A stretch of DNA of 64,000 nucleotides from JANXUC01 sp043782485 (GTDB lineage Bacteria > Acidobacteriota > Terriglobia > Terriglobales > Acidobacteriaceae), in NCBI GenBank assembly GCA_043782485.1, contig JAYWAL010000106.1, forward strand, positions 1-64,000, in the 5' to 3' direction. A model generated the notes under the pieces. That model worked only from the letters and a program-made list of their open reading frames with translations. It was not told the origin of the DNA and ran no database searches. Of this stretch, positions 16,606 to 24,964 are shown piece after piece; within the stretch, counting starts at the first letter, position 1; each line of letters starts with the position of its first letter. Both the position numbers and the translations under genes were made by a program.

Positions 16606-17360
16606 GGCCACCTCACGGGAATTCCCTGCTTGCGGAGTTCCTGTTTCAAATCCACCATCCGAACCAAGCCGAAATGGAAAATCGAAGCAGCCAACGCAGC
16701 ATCCGACCCGCCCGGCTGGAACACTTCCACAAAATGCTGGATGCTTCCGGCACCTCCCGAGGCGATCACGGGAATGTGAGCTACCGCGGCGATGGAACGG
16801 GTCAGCTCCATGTCGAAGCCATCTTTGGTTCCGTCGCGATCCATCGAGGTCAGCAGAATTTCTCCCGCGCCAGCTTCCTGAGCATCTTGGGCCCAACTAA
16901 CAGCGTCGCGTCCCGTTACGTCCCGGCCGCCGGTTTTTTTCACTTCAAAGTGGGAGTGATCTTTACGGGCATCAATCGCCACCACAACCGCCTGGGAACC
17001 GAACTTTGCCGCGATCCGGGTAATGAGTGTGGGATCGGCCAATGCGGCGGAGTTGACCGCTACTTTGTCGGCACCAGCGTCGAAGACAGAGCTGGCGTCG
17101 TCCACGGATCGAATGCCGCCCCCCACGGTGAACGGGACCATCAACTCCCGGGCCGTGCGGCGCACGGTTTCGATCAGGGTCGCGCGCTTCTCGTGCGTGG
17201 CAGTAATGTCGAGCAGGACAATTTCATCAGCGCCTGCCGCCGCATGAGCCGCAGCCAACTCCGCTGGATCCCCGGCATCCCGTAGTTTGGTGAACTGTAC
17301 GCCTTTCACCACGCGGCCCGCATCAACATCCAGACACACAATTATGCGACGCGTTAGCAT
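16599..17360 (-). CDS. hisF: HisF, imidazole glycerol phosphate synthase cyclase subunit
   Basis: HisF uses ammonia delivered by HisH to convert PRFAR to imidazole glycerol phosphate and AICAR. The 253-residue TIM barrel starts LTRRIIVCLDVDAGRVVKG, with the catalytic Asp (D11) and phosphate-binding sites; FTVGGGIRSVDDA and IPVIASGGAGS are the two phosphate loops, and LLTSMDRDGTKDGFD precedes the second. The start ATG 17360 overlaps the hisH stop by 7 bp. Everything is full length. Confidence 0.97.
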   Translation of the reverse strand: MLTRRIIVCLDVDAGRVVKGVQFTKLRDAGDPAELAAAHAAAGADEIVLLDITATHEKRATLIETVRRTARELMVPFTVGGGIRSVDDASSVFDAGADKVAVNSAALADPTLITRIAAKFGSQAVVVAIDARKDHSHFEVKKTGGRDVTGRDAVSWAQDAQEAGAGEILLTSMDRDGTKDGFDMELTRSIAAVAHIPVIASGGAGSIQHFVEVFQPGGSDAALAASIFHFGLVRMVDLKQELRKQGIPVRWPC

Positions 17361-17950
17361 GGCAACTCGTGGAAGTTGCGCAGAATGGCCAGGCCGACCT
17401 CTCCTGATTTCTCTGGATGGAACTGCACCCCAAACACCCGCTCGCGCTCCACCGCCGCTGAAAAAGCACCTCCGTATTCAGTTTGCGCTACCGAACCAGG
17501 ACCGACCGGGGCTCGATACGTGTGGGTGAAGTAGACAAAGCTGTTGATTGGAATACCCGCCAGCAGACGAGAGTCACTTTTCAGCAGCAAATCGTTCCAG
17601 CCGACATGGGGAGACTTCACGTGTGCGGGAAAGTGCTCACACTGCCCGGCAAATAGCCCGAGACCGCGCGTCGCCGGAGACTCCTCGCTCGTTTCAAAAA
17701 GCCACTGCATGCCGACACAAATACCTAGAAAAGGAACGTCGCGACGAATTGCCGCAGCAATCGCATCGCTCATCCCGCTGGAGGCCAAGACACCGGTGGA
17801 GGCGAAATGGCCAACTCCTGGCAATACGATCTTGCTGGCTCCCGCAATCGCCTCCGGGTCTGAAGTTACAAAGGACTCCGCGCCCACGCGATCCAGCGCC
17901 TTCTTGACCGACGTTAGATTGCCGGCGCGGTAGTCAACAATCGCGATCAC
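17354..17950 (-). CDS. hisH: HisH, imidazole glycerol phosphate synthase glutaminase subunit
   Basis: HisH is the class I glutamine amidotransferase that feeds ammonia to HisF. The start is placed at GTG 17950 (MIAIVDYRAGNLTSVKKAL), which overlaps the hisB stop as GTGA; the frame extends to 18004 but those residues do not resemble the family. The catalytic triad is visible: Cys in FLGICVGMQWLF, and His-Glu in VQFHPEKSG. About 198 residues, the normal length. Confidence 0.96.
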   Translation of the reverse strand: MIAIVDYRAGNLTSVKKALDRVGAESFVTSDPEAIAGASKIVLPGVGHFASTGVLASSGMSDAIAAAIRRDVPFLGICVGMQWLFETSEESPATRGLGLFAGQCEHFPAHVKSPHVGWNDLLLKSDSRLLAGIPINSFVYFTHTYRAPVGPGSVAQTEYGGAFSAAVERERVFGVQFHPEKSGEVGLAILRNFHELPC

Positions 17951-18534
17951 AGAAGCCCTTTCGTGCTGGGTAGCATTTTTGCCATTCGGCGATCCCGCCA
18001 GCATGCCGCGCGCAGCGCCCGGGCAAAAGCCTTAAACAAGGCTTCAATCTTGTGATGGTTCGACCGCCCATGCAAGACGCGCGCGTGAACGTTGGCCCGC
18101 GCGCCTCTGGCAAACCCCTCGAAAAAATCGAAGACCAGCTCGGCTTGCAGATCGCCCACCAGCCGTTGCCGGACTTTGGTGTCCACCACGGCTACGGCCC
18201 GTCCGCCGAAATCCACCGCTGCCAGGCCGAGTGTTTCATCCATCGGCATGACAAAATACCCCGCGCGAAGAATGCCAAGCTTCTTGCCCAGGGCCTTGTC
18301 AAAAGCCTCACCCAGCGCAATGCCCACGTCTTCCACCGTGTGATGTTGATCCACATCCAGATCGCCCTTGGCGTTCAGGTGCAGATCAAATGCGCCGTGC
18401 CGAGCAAACAATTCCAGCATGTGATCGAAAAACCGGATGCCCGTGGAAACTTCATACTGACCGCGGCCATCAATGTTGAGGGCGAGATCGATCTTAGTTT
18501 CGTTCGTGTTGCGCTGAATGCGGGCTTTCCTCAT
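17947..18534 (-). CDS. hisB: HisB, imidazoleglycerol-phosphate dehydratase (monofunctional)
   Basis: This enzyme dehydrates imidazole glycerol phosphate to imidazole acetol phosphate. The ATG at 18534 overlaps the hisC stop (ATGA). The protein, 195 residues, contains the two metal motifs of the family: FFDHMLELFARHGAFDL and DQHHTVEDVGIALGEAF in the first half, then GRSNHHKIEALFKAFARAL in the second. No HAD phosphatase domain is attached, so histidinol-phosphate phosphatase must be encoded elsewhere. Reading to 18759 would be a shadow of hisC. Confidence 0.97.
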   Translation of the reverse strand: MRKARIQRNTNETKIDLALNIDGRGQYEVSTGIRFFDHMLELFARHGAFDLHLNAKGDLDVDQHHTVEDVGIALGEAFDKALGKKLGILRAGYFVMPMDETLGLAAVDFGGRAVAVVDTKVRQRLVGDLQAELVFDFFEGFARGARANVHARVLHGRSNHHKIEALFKAFARALRAACWRDRRMAKMLPSTKGLL

Positions 18535-19607
18535 GCCACCACCTCGGGAGCAATTTTGAGTTCTGATAAAACTGCCCGCAACGACTCCAGCAGCTGATTG
18601 GTATGCTCTTCGGAACCAAGGGTCATCCGCACCCACCCTTCGCAACCGGGGTCCGAGGAACGATCCCGCACCAGGATGCCGCGCTGCTTCATTTGCGAAA
18701 CAAAAGCCGCGTGGGCCGTGCCAATACGAGCCAGCACAAAGTTGGCTTGACTGGGGCAAAAGGCAATCCCTCGCGCCTGCAATTCATTCTCCAGCTGGAG
18801 TCGTCCGCGCTGCACCTGCCCAACGTATTGGCACACATATTCCTGGTCTTGCAGAGCCTCCGGCAGAGCCAGGAGCGCGGCGATGTTCACGTTGTAGGGC
18901 GATGCCACGCGCCGCACCATTCGCATCTGTGTGGATGGCCCTGCGAGCGCCCCAATGCGCAAGCCAGCCAAACCATAGGCCTTGGAAAATGTGCGGGCCA
19001 CGAACACGTTGTCCAACTCGACGACCGACCGAAGTACAGACTGGCCGCAGAATTCGAAATAGGCTTCGTCCACCAAGATCGCGGCTTGCGGGGCTGCGTT
19101 CGCAATTTGCAGCAGTTCCGTGGGCGTGACTAGCGTTCCCGTCGGATTATTCGGGTTCGCCACCGCGATCAAACGTGTCCCCGGGGTGACCGCGGCCAGC
19201 ACCTCGGGAAAAGGAAAGCCAAAATCCAAACGTGCAGGCACGCGAATCACTCGAGCACCTGTAGCCGCTGCGCAAATTTCATACATGGCAAACGTCGGCA
19301 CAACGATGATGGCTTCATCGTCTGGCTCCAAATACGTTTCGCACAAAAGGTGGATCGCTTCATCGACACCGTTCGTGAGCAGTACTTCCTGCGCGCTTAG
19401 GCCGAGAAAGGACGCCACTTGCGCCTCCACGGGTGCCCGCTCCGGGTAGCGCGCCAAGTCTTCGAGAGTCAGCTGCTGCAATCGACGAAGCACTCGCGGC
19501 GAGGCACCAACCGTGTTTTCGTTAAAGTCCAGCCGCAGACCCGAGCGACCACCGAGCGGCGGGTGGTATTCGTTGAGGGATTGGACAGCCTTGCGCGCAC
19601 TAAGCAT
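18531..19607 (-). CDS. hisC: HisC, histidinol-phosphate aminotransferase
   Basis: HisC is a PLP-dependent fold-type I aminotransferase that converts imidazole acetol phosphate to histidinol phosphate. The 358-residue product, from ATG 19607, has the family signatures LDFNENTVG, VPTFAMYEICAAATGARV, VANPNNPTGTLVTP, LVDEAYFEFCG and the PLP lysine in ARTFSKAYGLAGLRIGAL (K in TFSKAYG). The start overlaps hisD by 8 bp. An in-frame extension to 19637 is also open. Confidence 0.95.
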   Translation of the reverse strand: MLSARKAVQSLNEYHPPLGGRSGLRLDFNENTVGASPRVLRRLQQLTLEDLARYPERAPVEAQVASFLGLSAQEVLLTNGVDEAIHLLCETYLEPDDEAIIVVPTFAMYEICAAATGARVIRVPARLDFGFPFPEVLAAVTPGTRLIAVANPNNPTGTLVTPTELLQIANAAPQAAILVDEAYFEFCGQSVLRSVVELDNVFVARTFSKAYGLAGLRIGALAGPSTQMRMVRRVASPYNVNIAALLALPEALQDQEYVCQYVGQVQRGRLQLENELQARGIAFCPSQANFVLARIGTAHAAFVSQMKQRGILVRDRSSDPGCEGWVRMTLGSEEHTNQLLESLRAVLSELKIAPEVVA

Positions 19608-20841
19608 GGGCGAGCCTCCGACGAAGCGAGGCGGCATGTCCCGTCAGGCCTTCCGCCTCCGCCAGACGAATGGCTGCGGGGCCTACCCGGCGAATGCCTT
19701 GCTGGCTGAGCTGTTGCACGGTAATGACCTTTACGAAATCCAGCACGGTCAGGCCGCCCCGTGCGCGCGCGACACCGGCGGTTGGTAGCACGTGGTTGGG
19801 ACCGGCGATGTAGTCTCCCGCCGCCTGCGCGGAGTAAGCGCTGGCGAACACCGATCCTGCATCGCGCACCGAGGGCATATCCTGCTCTTCCACGGTCAAG
19901 TGCTCACAGGCAATGCGGTTGGCCCACTCCATTGCCTGTTTGCGGGAGGCCGCCAGCAAGATTGCGCCATTGCTTTTCAGCGATGATTGCGCGATGGGAT
20001 TCTCCGCGGATTGCGCCACCACTTCCCTCTCCACTTGCCTGGCCAAGATACTCGAGGTCGTGATGAAGACACAAACTGCCTCGGGGTCGTGTTCCGCTTG
20101 TGCAACCAAATCACTGGCGATGTAGTCGGCACGGCCCGAGTGCTGTACGACCAACGCTTCCGTCGGGCCTGCCAGGAAGTCGATGGCGCAGTCAAAAGCC
20201 ACCATTTTTTTCGCCGCCGTGACGTACAGATTCCCCGGACCAACGATCTTGTTCACGGCAGGCACAGAATCCGTGCCGTACGCCAGCGCCGCCACGGCTT
20301 GCGCGCCGCCTACTCGGTAGAACTCCTTCACGCCCAGCAGCGCGGCCGCAGCCAGCGTTTCCGGGCGAGGTTGCGGCGAGACCACGCAAATTCTCTCCAC
20401 ACCCGCCACCTGTGCGGGGATGACGGTCATCAGCAGAGTGGACGGCAGCGGATAGCGTCCGCCCGGGACGTAACAGCCCACCGACCGCAGCGCGCGTACC
20501 ATTTGTCCAGTACGAACTCCGCCGCTTCCGCGCATCCAGGCCTTCGGAAGCTGCCATTCCGCGAACTGACGGATGTTCTGAGCCGCCTGCCGCATCGCGT
20601 CCAGCAAATTAGGAGCAACAGACTTCATCGCCGCCTTCAACTCGGCCTCTGAAACCCGCACAGCCTGCCGCGCCCCCAGCCCATCCCACTGCACCGCATT
20701 GCGCCGCAGGGCGCGATCTCCCTGACACCGAACGTCGGTGACGATCTGGCGAACCGCTGGCTCGACCGCATCCAGTCGCCCTACACGATTCGCCAGCGCT
20801 TCTACGTGCGCCGCCGCTTTCTTGCCCGCGAGCTGGTGCAT
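19600..20841 (-). CDS. hisD: HisD, histidinol dehydrogenase
   Basis: HisD makes histidine from histidinol in two NAD-linked oxidations and needs zinc. The 413-residue protein contains GCYVPGGRYPLPSTLLMTV, the pyridine-nucleotide region VNKIVGPGNLYVTAAKKMV, DFLAGPTEALVV and the metal/catalytic stretch AGDYIAGPNHVLPTAGVAR, all diagnostic. It starts directly after the hisG stop (TAG then ATG, no gap). Confidence 0.97.
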   Translation of the reverse strand: MHQLAGKKAAAHVEALANRVGRLDAVEPAVRQIVTDVRCQGDRALRRNAVQWDGLGARQAVRVSEAELKAAMKSVAPNLLDAMRQAAQNIRQFAEWQLPKAWMRGSGGVRTGQMVRALRSVGCYVPGGRYPLPSTLLMTVIPAQVAGVERICVVSPQPRPETLAAAALLGVKEFYRVGGAQAVAALAYGTDSVPAVNKIVGPGNLYVTAAKKMVAFDCAIDFLAGPTEALVVQHSGRADYIASDLVAQAEHDPEAVCVFITTSSILARQVEREVVAQSAENPIAQSSLKSNGAILLAASRKQAMEWANRIACEHLTVEEQDMPSVRDAGSVFASAYSAQAAGDYIAGPNHVLPTAGVARARGGLTVLDFVKVITVQQLSQQGIRRVGPAAIRLAEAEGLTGHAASLRRRLAHA

Positions 20842-21711
20842 CTACATCACCACCTTGTTCAGCGGATACTCCACAATGCCTTCAGCCCTGGCCAGCTTGA
20901 GTTGCGGGATGACTTTCCAGGCCGTTGCTTCCTCAATAATCGTGTTCACGGCAACCCACTCGGCGTCACTTAACGTCGCAATCGTCGGCTTCTGCAATGC
21001 GGGAAGCACACCCAAAACCCTCTCAAGATCGCTGCGCCGCACGTTCAACATCAACCCCACGCGCCCCTCGGCGTCGAGCGCGCCGCGCAGCATGAGCGCC
21101 AGGTTCTCAATCTTCTGGCGTTTCTCAGGATCAGCCCAGGCCTTGGTATTGGCGACCAACTGCGTATTCGATTCCAGTACCGTATCGACAATTCGGAGCC
21201 GGTTCGCCCGCAAAGAACTTCCGGTTTCGGTGACTTCCACGATAGCGTCGGCGAGTGTCGGCGGCTTGATCTCCGTGGCGCCCCAGGAAAATTCGACCTT
21301 GACCGGAATCTGCTTTTCGGAGAAATAGCGTTGCGTGACCCCAACCAGTTCGGTGGCGATGGTGCAGTTGGCCAAGTCTTCCGGGCGGTGCCAGGAAGAA
21401 TCTTCGGGAACGGCCAAAACCCAGCGCACTTTTCCGCGGCTTTGCTTGGCATAGACCAAGTCCGCCACGGCGACGACTTCCAGCTTACTTTCCAGCACCC
21501 AATCGCGCCCAGTCAGTCCAACGTCGAGGGCTCCGTGCTCGACGTAGCGGGCCATTTCCTGGGCGCGAATCAACATGCACTCGATCTCGGCATCGTTGGT
21601 GCTCGCAAAATATGACCGCGCCGTGGTGTAAACGTTCAGCCCGGCCCGGCCCAGCAATTGCAGCGTCGAATCCTGCAAGCTGCCCTTGGGAATGCCTAAA
21701 CGAATCTTCAT
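20842..21711 (-). CDS. hisG: HisG, ATP phosphoribosyltransferase (long form)
   Basis: HisG catalyses the first committed step, joining ATP and PRPP. From ATG 21711 the product is 289 residues, the long form with a C-terminal ACT-like regulatory domain that binds histidine, so it should not need HisZ. Motifs include MKIRLGIPKGSLQDSTLQLL, LDVGLTGRDWVLE and the PRPP loop region VTETGSSLRANRLRIV. The start overlaps the hisI stop as ATGA. Feedback inhibition by histidine would act with the leader attenuator upstream. Confidence 0.96.
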   Translation of the reverse strand: MKIRLGIPKGSLQDSTLQLLGRAGLNVYTTARSYFASTNDAEIECMLIRAQEMARYVEHGALDVGLTGRDWVLESKLEVVAVADLVYAKQSRGKVRWVLAVPEDSSWHRPEDLANCTIATELVGVTQRYFSEKQIPVKVEFSWGATEIKPPTLADAIVEVTETGSSLRANRLRIVDTVLESNTQLVANTKAWADPEKRQKIENLALMLRGALDAEGRVGLMLNVRRSDLERVLGVLPALQKPTIATLSDAEWVAVNTIIEEATAWKVIPQLKLARAEGIVEYPLNKVVM

Positions 21712-22061
21712 GGCTGCGCTCCGCTCAGTTGCGCCCCTGCTACCGGAATGGCTTGATTGAAGCAAGAACGCGTGCCTTCGTGGCAAATCACGCCTTGGCC
21801 CTCCAAACGAACTCGCAGCAGCACGGTGTCCCGGTCGCAGTCGGTGGTCATGGAAAACACCCGCGCCCGGTTGCCGGAAGTCTCACCCTTCATCCAAAGT
21901 TCATTCCGCGTGCGGCTGAAAAATGTGGCGTAGCCGGTCTCCAGGGTGCGCTGGTAAGCCTCGCGATTCATAAAGCCCACCATGAGCACATCCCCGTTGT
22001 CGGCGTCTTGCAGCACGGCGGGAATGAGCCCTTGCATCTTGTCGAAATCAATGTCGGTCAT
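21708..22061 (-). CDS. hisI: HisI, phosphoribosyl-AMP cyclohydrolase
   Basis: A 117-residue zinc enzyme that opens the adenine ring of PR-AMP, step three of histidine synthesis. Family motifs: DVLMVGFMNREAYQRTLETG, FFSRTRNELWMKGETSGN, DCDRDTVLLRV and the metal-binding cysteine in CHEGTRSCFNQ. It is monofunctional: the HisE pyrophosphohydrolase domain is absent and no hisE lies in the window. It is the first structural gene of the his operon, just downstream of the attenuator. Confidence 0.97.
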   Translation of the reverse strand: MTDIDFDKMQGLIPAVLQDADNGDVLMVGFMNREAYQRTLETGYATFFSRTRNELWMKGETSGNRARVFSMTTDCDRDTVLLRVRLEGQGVICHEGTRSCFNQAIPVAGAQLSGAQP

Positions 22062-22095
22062 CTCATAACTCTCCGGTTCAACTTGCGTTTAACCA

Positions 22096-22131
22096 ACAAA
22101 AAGCCCGCTGCGCTCGAAGCGTCAGCGGGCT
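22096..22131 (-). terminator. his attenuator terminator (3:4 hairpin)
   Basis: On the minus strand AGCCCGCTG (22131-22123) pairs with CAGCGGGCT (22110-22102) in a 9-bp stem; an inner CGCT/AGCG stem closes on a TCG loop. TTTTTG follows immediately (22101-22096), as expected for an intrinsic terminator. It lies 23 nt after the leader-peptide stop and about 35 nt before hisI. Its left arm (22128-22119) can instead pair with leader bases 22182-22173. Confidence 0.92.
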
Positions 22132-22153
22132 GAACTTTCCTATGAGTGCTTTC

Positions 22154-22234
22154 CTACTCTAGGTCCGTACCTCCGCTGACACGCCCGCCGTGGGCCGGAT
22201 GATGGTGGTGCTGGCTATGGGTCAGCGAACTCAT
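22154..22234 (-). CDS. hisL: his operon leader peptide (26 aa, six His)
   Basis: A short frame from ATG 22234 to TAG 22154 reads MSSLTHSQHHHHPAHGG and ends after nine further residues. Six of 26 residues are His, with four consecutive His codons at positions 9-12. It lies between a strong promoter and a U-tailed terminator just before hisI. The RNA has three alternative pairings: region 1 (22229-22221) with region 2 (22180-22172), region 2 (22182-22173) with region 3 (22128-22119), and region 3 with region 4 (22110-22102). A ribosome stalled at the His codons would cover region 1, free region 2 for the antiterminator and let transcription continue. No clear Shine-Dalgarno is visible and the predicted transcript begins at or next to the ATG. 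Confidence 0.9.
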   Translation of the reverse strand: MSSLTHSQHHHHPAHGGRVSGGTDLE

Positions 22235-22240
22235 ATTCTG

Positions 22241-22269
22241 AAGTTAAAGCAGGCTCGATCCTGCGTCAA
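22241..22269 (-). promoter_or_regulatory. Predicted sigma-70 promoter of the his operon
   Basis: On the minus strand TTGACG (22269-22264) is followed by exactly 17 bp and then TAACTT (22246-22241). The spacing and -35 match are very good, the -10 fair. Only six bases separate the -10 box from the leader ATG, which puts the transcription start at about 22234. Confidence 0.7.
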
Positions 22270-22313
22270 ACCAAATTGGCGATGGAGAGCATCGAAAAAA
22301 ACGATGGCTCCAA

Positions 22314-23132
22314 CTAGGCCTTTTGCGCTTGCACCTCAAGGTACTCGTTAGGCACGGACGTGGTGCCATCCGTGGCCTCGTTCGCCTGGGTCCACAAGCT
22401 CTCCATTTCCGAGGTCAGGGCGGCCTGCCCGTCCTCATCCAGCCGGGCGAACGCCGTCTGCGTGGGTCCAAAGTACTTGCGAAAGAGCTGCACAACTTCG
22501 GCAGGCGGTGCGCCAAAGCGAAACTCAGCACGTTGCTTCACGCAGGAAATCTTGCTTACGCCCGTGCCCAAGCGCAGGCGAACCGCGGCCTCGTCTCCCC
22601 ACAACACTGGAGGGGGCACGCCGGGCGGCGGAGGCACGTGCTTGGCTGTGGCCTGGAACATTTTTCCGGTAAAGCCACCGGGCGTCCAGTTGGCCATCGC
22701 TATAGTTCCCCCCGAGCGGCAGACCCGAAGCAGCTCGGCGGCGACGACGTCGGGTCGTGGTGCGAACATGGCACCAAACATGGAGATAACGACATCGAAC
22801 GAGGCATCGGGATAAGGCAGGCTCTCCGCGTCGCCTTCGTCGAACTGAATCGTCAGTCCTTCCTTCGCGGCGCGTGCTCGGCCCTGTTCCAGAAGATTCG
22901 GTGCGATGTCGACGCCAGTAACTACCGCCCCAGCCCGGGCTGCGGGAATCGTCGTGTTCCCAGTCCCGCAAGCCACATCCAACAACCGAATGCCTGGTTC
23001 AATCGTGATCCGTGAAACAAACTGCTCGCCCAGTTTGACGTTGTACGACGCGATAACGCCAAAATCCCCGGCCATCCAGGCAGCGCGAAGACCTCTCTTC
23101 AGAGTTTCGAAATCAATCGCAGGCGGTGTCAT
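22314..23132 (-). CDS. SAM-dependent methyltransferase (class I, UbiE-like)
   Basis: A 272-residue class I methyltransferase. Start ATG 23132 is chosen because AAGGAG stands eight bases upstream. SAM-binding motifs are clear: motif I LLDVACGTGNTTIPAARAG, the acidic VTGVDIAPNLLEQGR, and FDEGDAESLPYPDASFDVVIS. The substrate domain, with a proline-rich stretch (HVPPPPGVPPPVLWGDE), does not reveal its target. Its stop lies just 80 bp upstream of the his leader, in the same direction. Confidence 0.88.
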   Translation of the reverse strand: MTPPAIDFETLKRGLRAAWMAGDFGVIASYNVKLGEQFVSRITIEPGIRLLDVACGTGNTTIPAARAGAVVTGVDIAPNLLEQGRARAAKEGLTIQFDEGDAESLPYPDASFDVVISMFGAMFAPRPDVVAAELLRVCRSGGTIAMANWTPGGFTGKMFQATAKHVPPPPGVPPPVLWGDEAAVRLRLGTGVSKISCVKQRAEFRFGAPPAEVVQLFRKYFGPTQTAFARLDEDGQAALTSEMESLWTQANEATDGTTSVPNEYLEVQAQKA

Positions 23133-23175
23133 CGTTCTCCTTGTCAGCAAAACTCACCTAGCCCCCAAACTCCGC

Positions 23176-24777
23176 TTAATGGAACAGAATCTGATGATCC
23201 ACACAGTCGGGTCGAACGTTCTCCAAGACCTTAGGCAAAAGCTCCCCGCCGTAGCGTGCCAAAAATTGAACAGCCGCCAGCTGCCGTTCCTGCGGGACCA
23301 TGTCTGGGAACAGCCCGTCGCTCAGCGCTCCTACGTGGCGCGTCAGAACCTCGTTCCGCCGCAGCTCTGCGTTGGCCACCCTTTGCCGAAGGCGGGCCAG
23401 CTGGTAACGCATCTTTCGGCCAGCACGGTCGGCCGCATCCACCAGCGTGCTATCCAGCCGGTCCAAAGTCTGCCGCACCCCGGCGAGTGAACCTTCCACC
23501 GTCCGCTGGGCGGCCTCAAACGTGGATTGTAGTTCCGTAGGCAACAGCCGGGCGGCCACCTGGCGCGCAACCGCTTCTGGACCGTCGTACAAGTCTGGGA
23601 GATTCAATCCATACCGCTCCAGCAGACCCGCCTGTTTCGTGTCGACCAGCGTCGCCGAAAACCGGGGCACGATCGGTGTCACCCGTCCAGCCAACTTCTC
23701 ATACAGAACCGCGGATTGCGCGAAATACGCGACCTCCGCAGGGCCGCCAACATAGGCCAGGGTGGGCAGAAGCGAGTCCTGCAAAACCGGGCGCAGCAAT
23801 GCATTTGGGCTGAAATCGCCAGGAATCGAGCGCATACTCTGCAACAGAGCGTCCTGCGAAACCCTTTCTCCGCCAATGTCAAAACCATCTCGCACCCGGT
23901 GAATCGCCGTGCGCGCCCCGTTCTGAAGCGCAAACATGGAGGTGGAGGATGCCGCCACTTTCACCTGCTCGTGATACCCGCTCTTGGCCAATTGCTGACC
24001 CCGCTCCAGCAGCGCGTCGTTGAGCTCGGTCGCCCTCTCAATGGCACTGGTATAAAGACGACTCGCCAAGGCATGCAAACCGGAGTCATCCGGGTCCAGC
24101 AGAATTACGCCCAACTCGCCGAATACGCGCGCGTAAAACTTCGCAAAGGCGCTGCCAAAGGTCTCGCCGGGACGGTAGCAAGCGCGCAACCACTCGGTGG
24201 CCTCGCTCTCACCCAGAATCGTCGCCATCTGCTCAACAACAGGAACGATTTCGTCACCAAAACAGATGCCACCCACTGGCGCTCCGGTGGCCCCCGCGGT
24301 GGGTGTAGCAACTCTCACAACTCCGCCAGAACCCTTAACCCATGTGTGGTTGACTTCCGCCAAATCATGGTCGGTCGTGGCCATCCAGAACACTGGCACC
24401 GTCGGCACACCCTGCGCCGACGCTTCCTCCGCCAGCCGGACCGCGCTCAGCGCCTTGAAAATCGTGAACAGCGGACCCCCAAACAAACCCACCTGCTGCC
24501 CGGTTACCGCTGCCAGCGCGCCGTCTGCAAACTTCTCCAAATTCGCCAGCGTCTTCGCGGATGCTCCCCACGCTCGATTCTGCCGCGCCAAAACCTCCGC
24601 GACCTGCTTGCGCTGGCCTGCTTCATACCGAATTGCCTGGGATTGTTCGCGTAACCAGGAGCCATACTGCGGCGGCCGAGGATAAAAAGCAGAAACCTTG
24701 GGGAAGTCGTAAAGATAGTCGGCAAACAGCCGTGTCGTGTGCGGAATTTGAGTAAACGGCAGACACTGCGCCTTCAC
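23176..24777 (-). CDS. bshC: Bacillithiol biosynthesis cysteine-adding enzyme BshC
   Basis: BshC catalyses the last step of bacillithiol synthesis, adding cysteine to glucosaminyl-malate. The protein is about 533 residues. The family start is seen at GTG 24777 (MKAQCLPFTQIPHTTRLF); another GTG at 24798 is possible and neither has a good ribosome binding site. Conserved segments include VTGQQVGLFGGPLFTIFKAL and VPVFWMATTDHDLAEVNH, which match the nucleotide-fold core, and LRPVLQDSLLPTLAYVGGP. A C-terminal coiled coil (RTVEGSLAGVRQTLDRLDST) is typical. bshA lies at 34435 in another unit; bshB is not in the window. Confidence 0.93.
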   Translation of the reverse strand: MKAQCLPFTQIPHTTRLFADYLYDFPKVSAFYPRPPQYGSWLREQSQAIRYEAGQRKQVAEVLARQNRAWGASAKTLANLEKFADGALAAVTGQQVGLFGGPLFTIFKALSAVRLAEEASAQGVPTVPVFWMATTDHDLAEVNHTWVKGSGGVVRVATPTAGATGAPVGGICFGDEIVPVVEQMATILGESEATEWLRACYRPGETFGSAFAKFYARVFGELGVILLDPDDSGLHALASRLYTSAIERATELNDALLERGQQLAKSGYHEQVKVAASSTSMFALQNGARTAIHRVRDGFDIGGERVSQDALLQSMRSIPGDFSPNALLRPVLQDSLLPTLAYVGGPAEVAYFAQSAVLYEKLAGRVTPIVPRFSATLVDTKQAGLLERYGLNLPDLYDGPEAVARQVAARLLPTELQSTFEAAQRTVEGSLAGVRQTLDRLDSTLVDAADRAGRKMRYQLARLRQRVANAELRRNEVLTRHVGALSDGLFPDMVPQERQLAAVQFLARYGGELLPKVLENVRPDCVDHQILFH

Positions 24778-24908
24778 AGTCGCGCGACCGGACAACACGA
24801 ATTGATGCTTACGCTGGCCATACTACCGAACCATAAGATGACGAGGAGCTTCTGGAAGATGCAGAAGCAACCTGTAGGATCGCACTACTTCACTTTCACT
24901 GGGCAACT

Positions 24909-24964
24909 CCACCACTTGACTCCACCACTTAACTTCACCACTTAATTTCACCACTTAATTTCAC
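24909..24964. repeat. 13-bp tandem repeat at the 3' end of the SPFH gene
   Basis: Four head-to-tail 13-bp units (CCACCACTTGACT, CCACCACTTAACT, TCACCACTTAATT twice) plus a partial unit end exactly at the stop codon of the SPFH gene. The same CCCAGTGAAA word occurs at both borders of the array, so it may have arisen by slippage or duplication of the gene end. Units drift by one or two bases. Too short for a CRISPR. Confidence 0.75.

Noticed and set aside
24909..24964. Short direct repeats considered as a CRISPR array
   Set aside because: Units of 13 bp follow each other without spacers.
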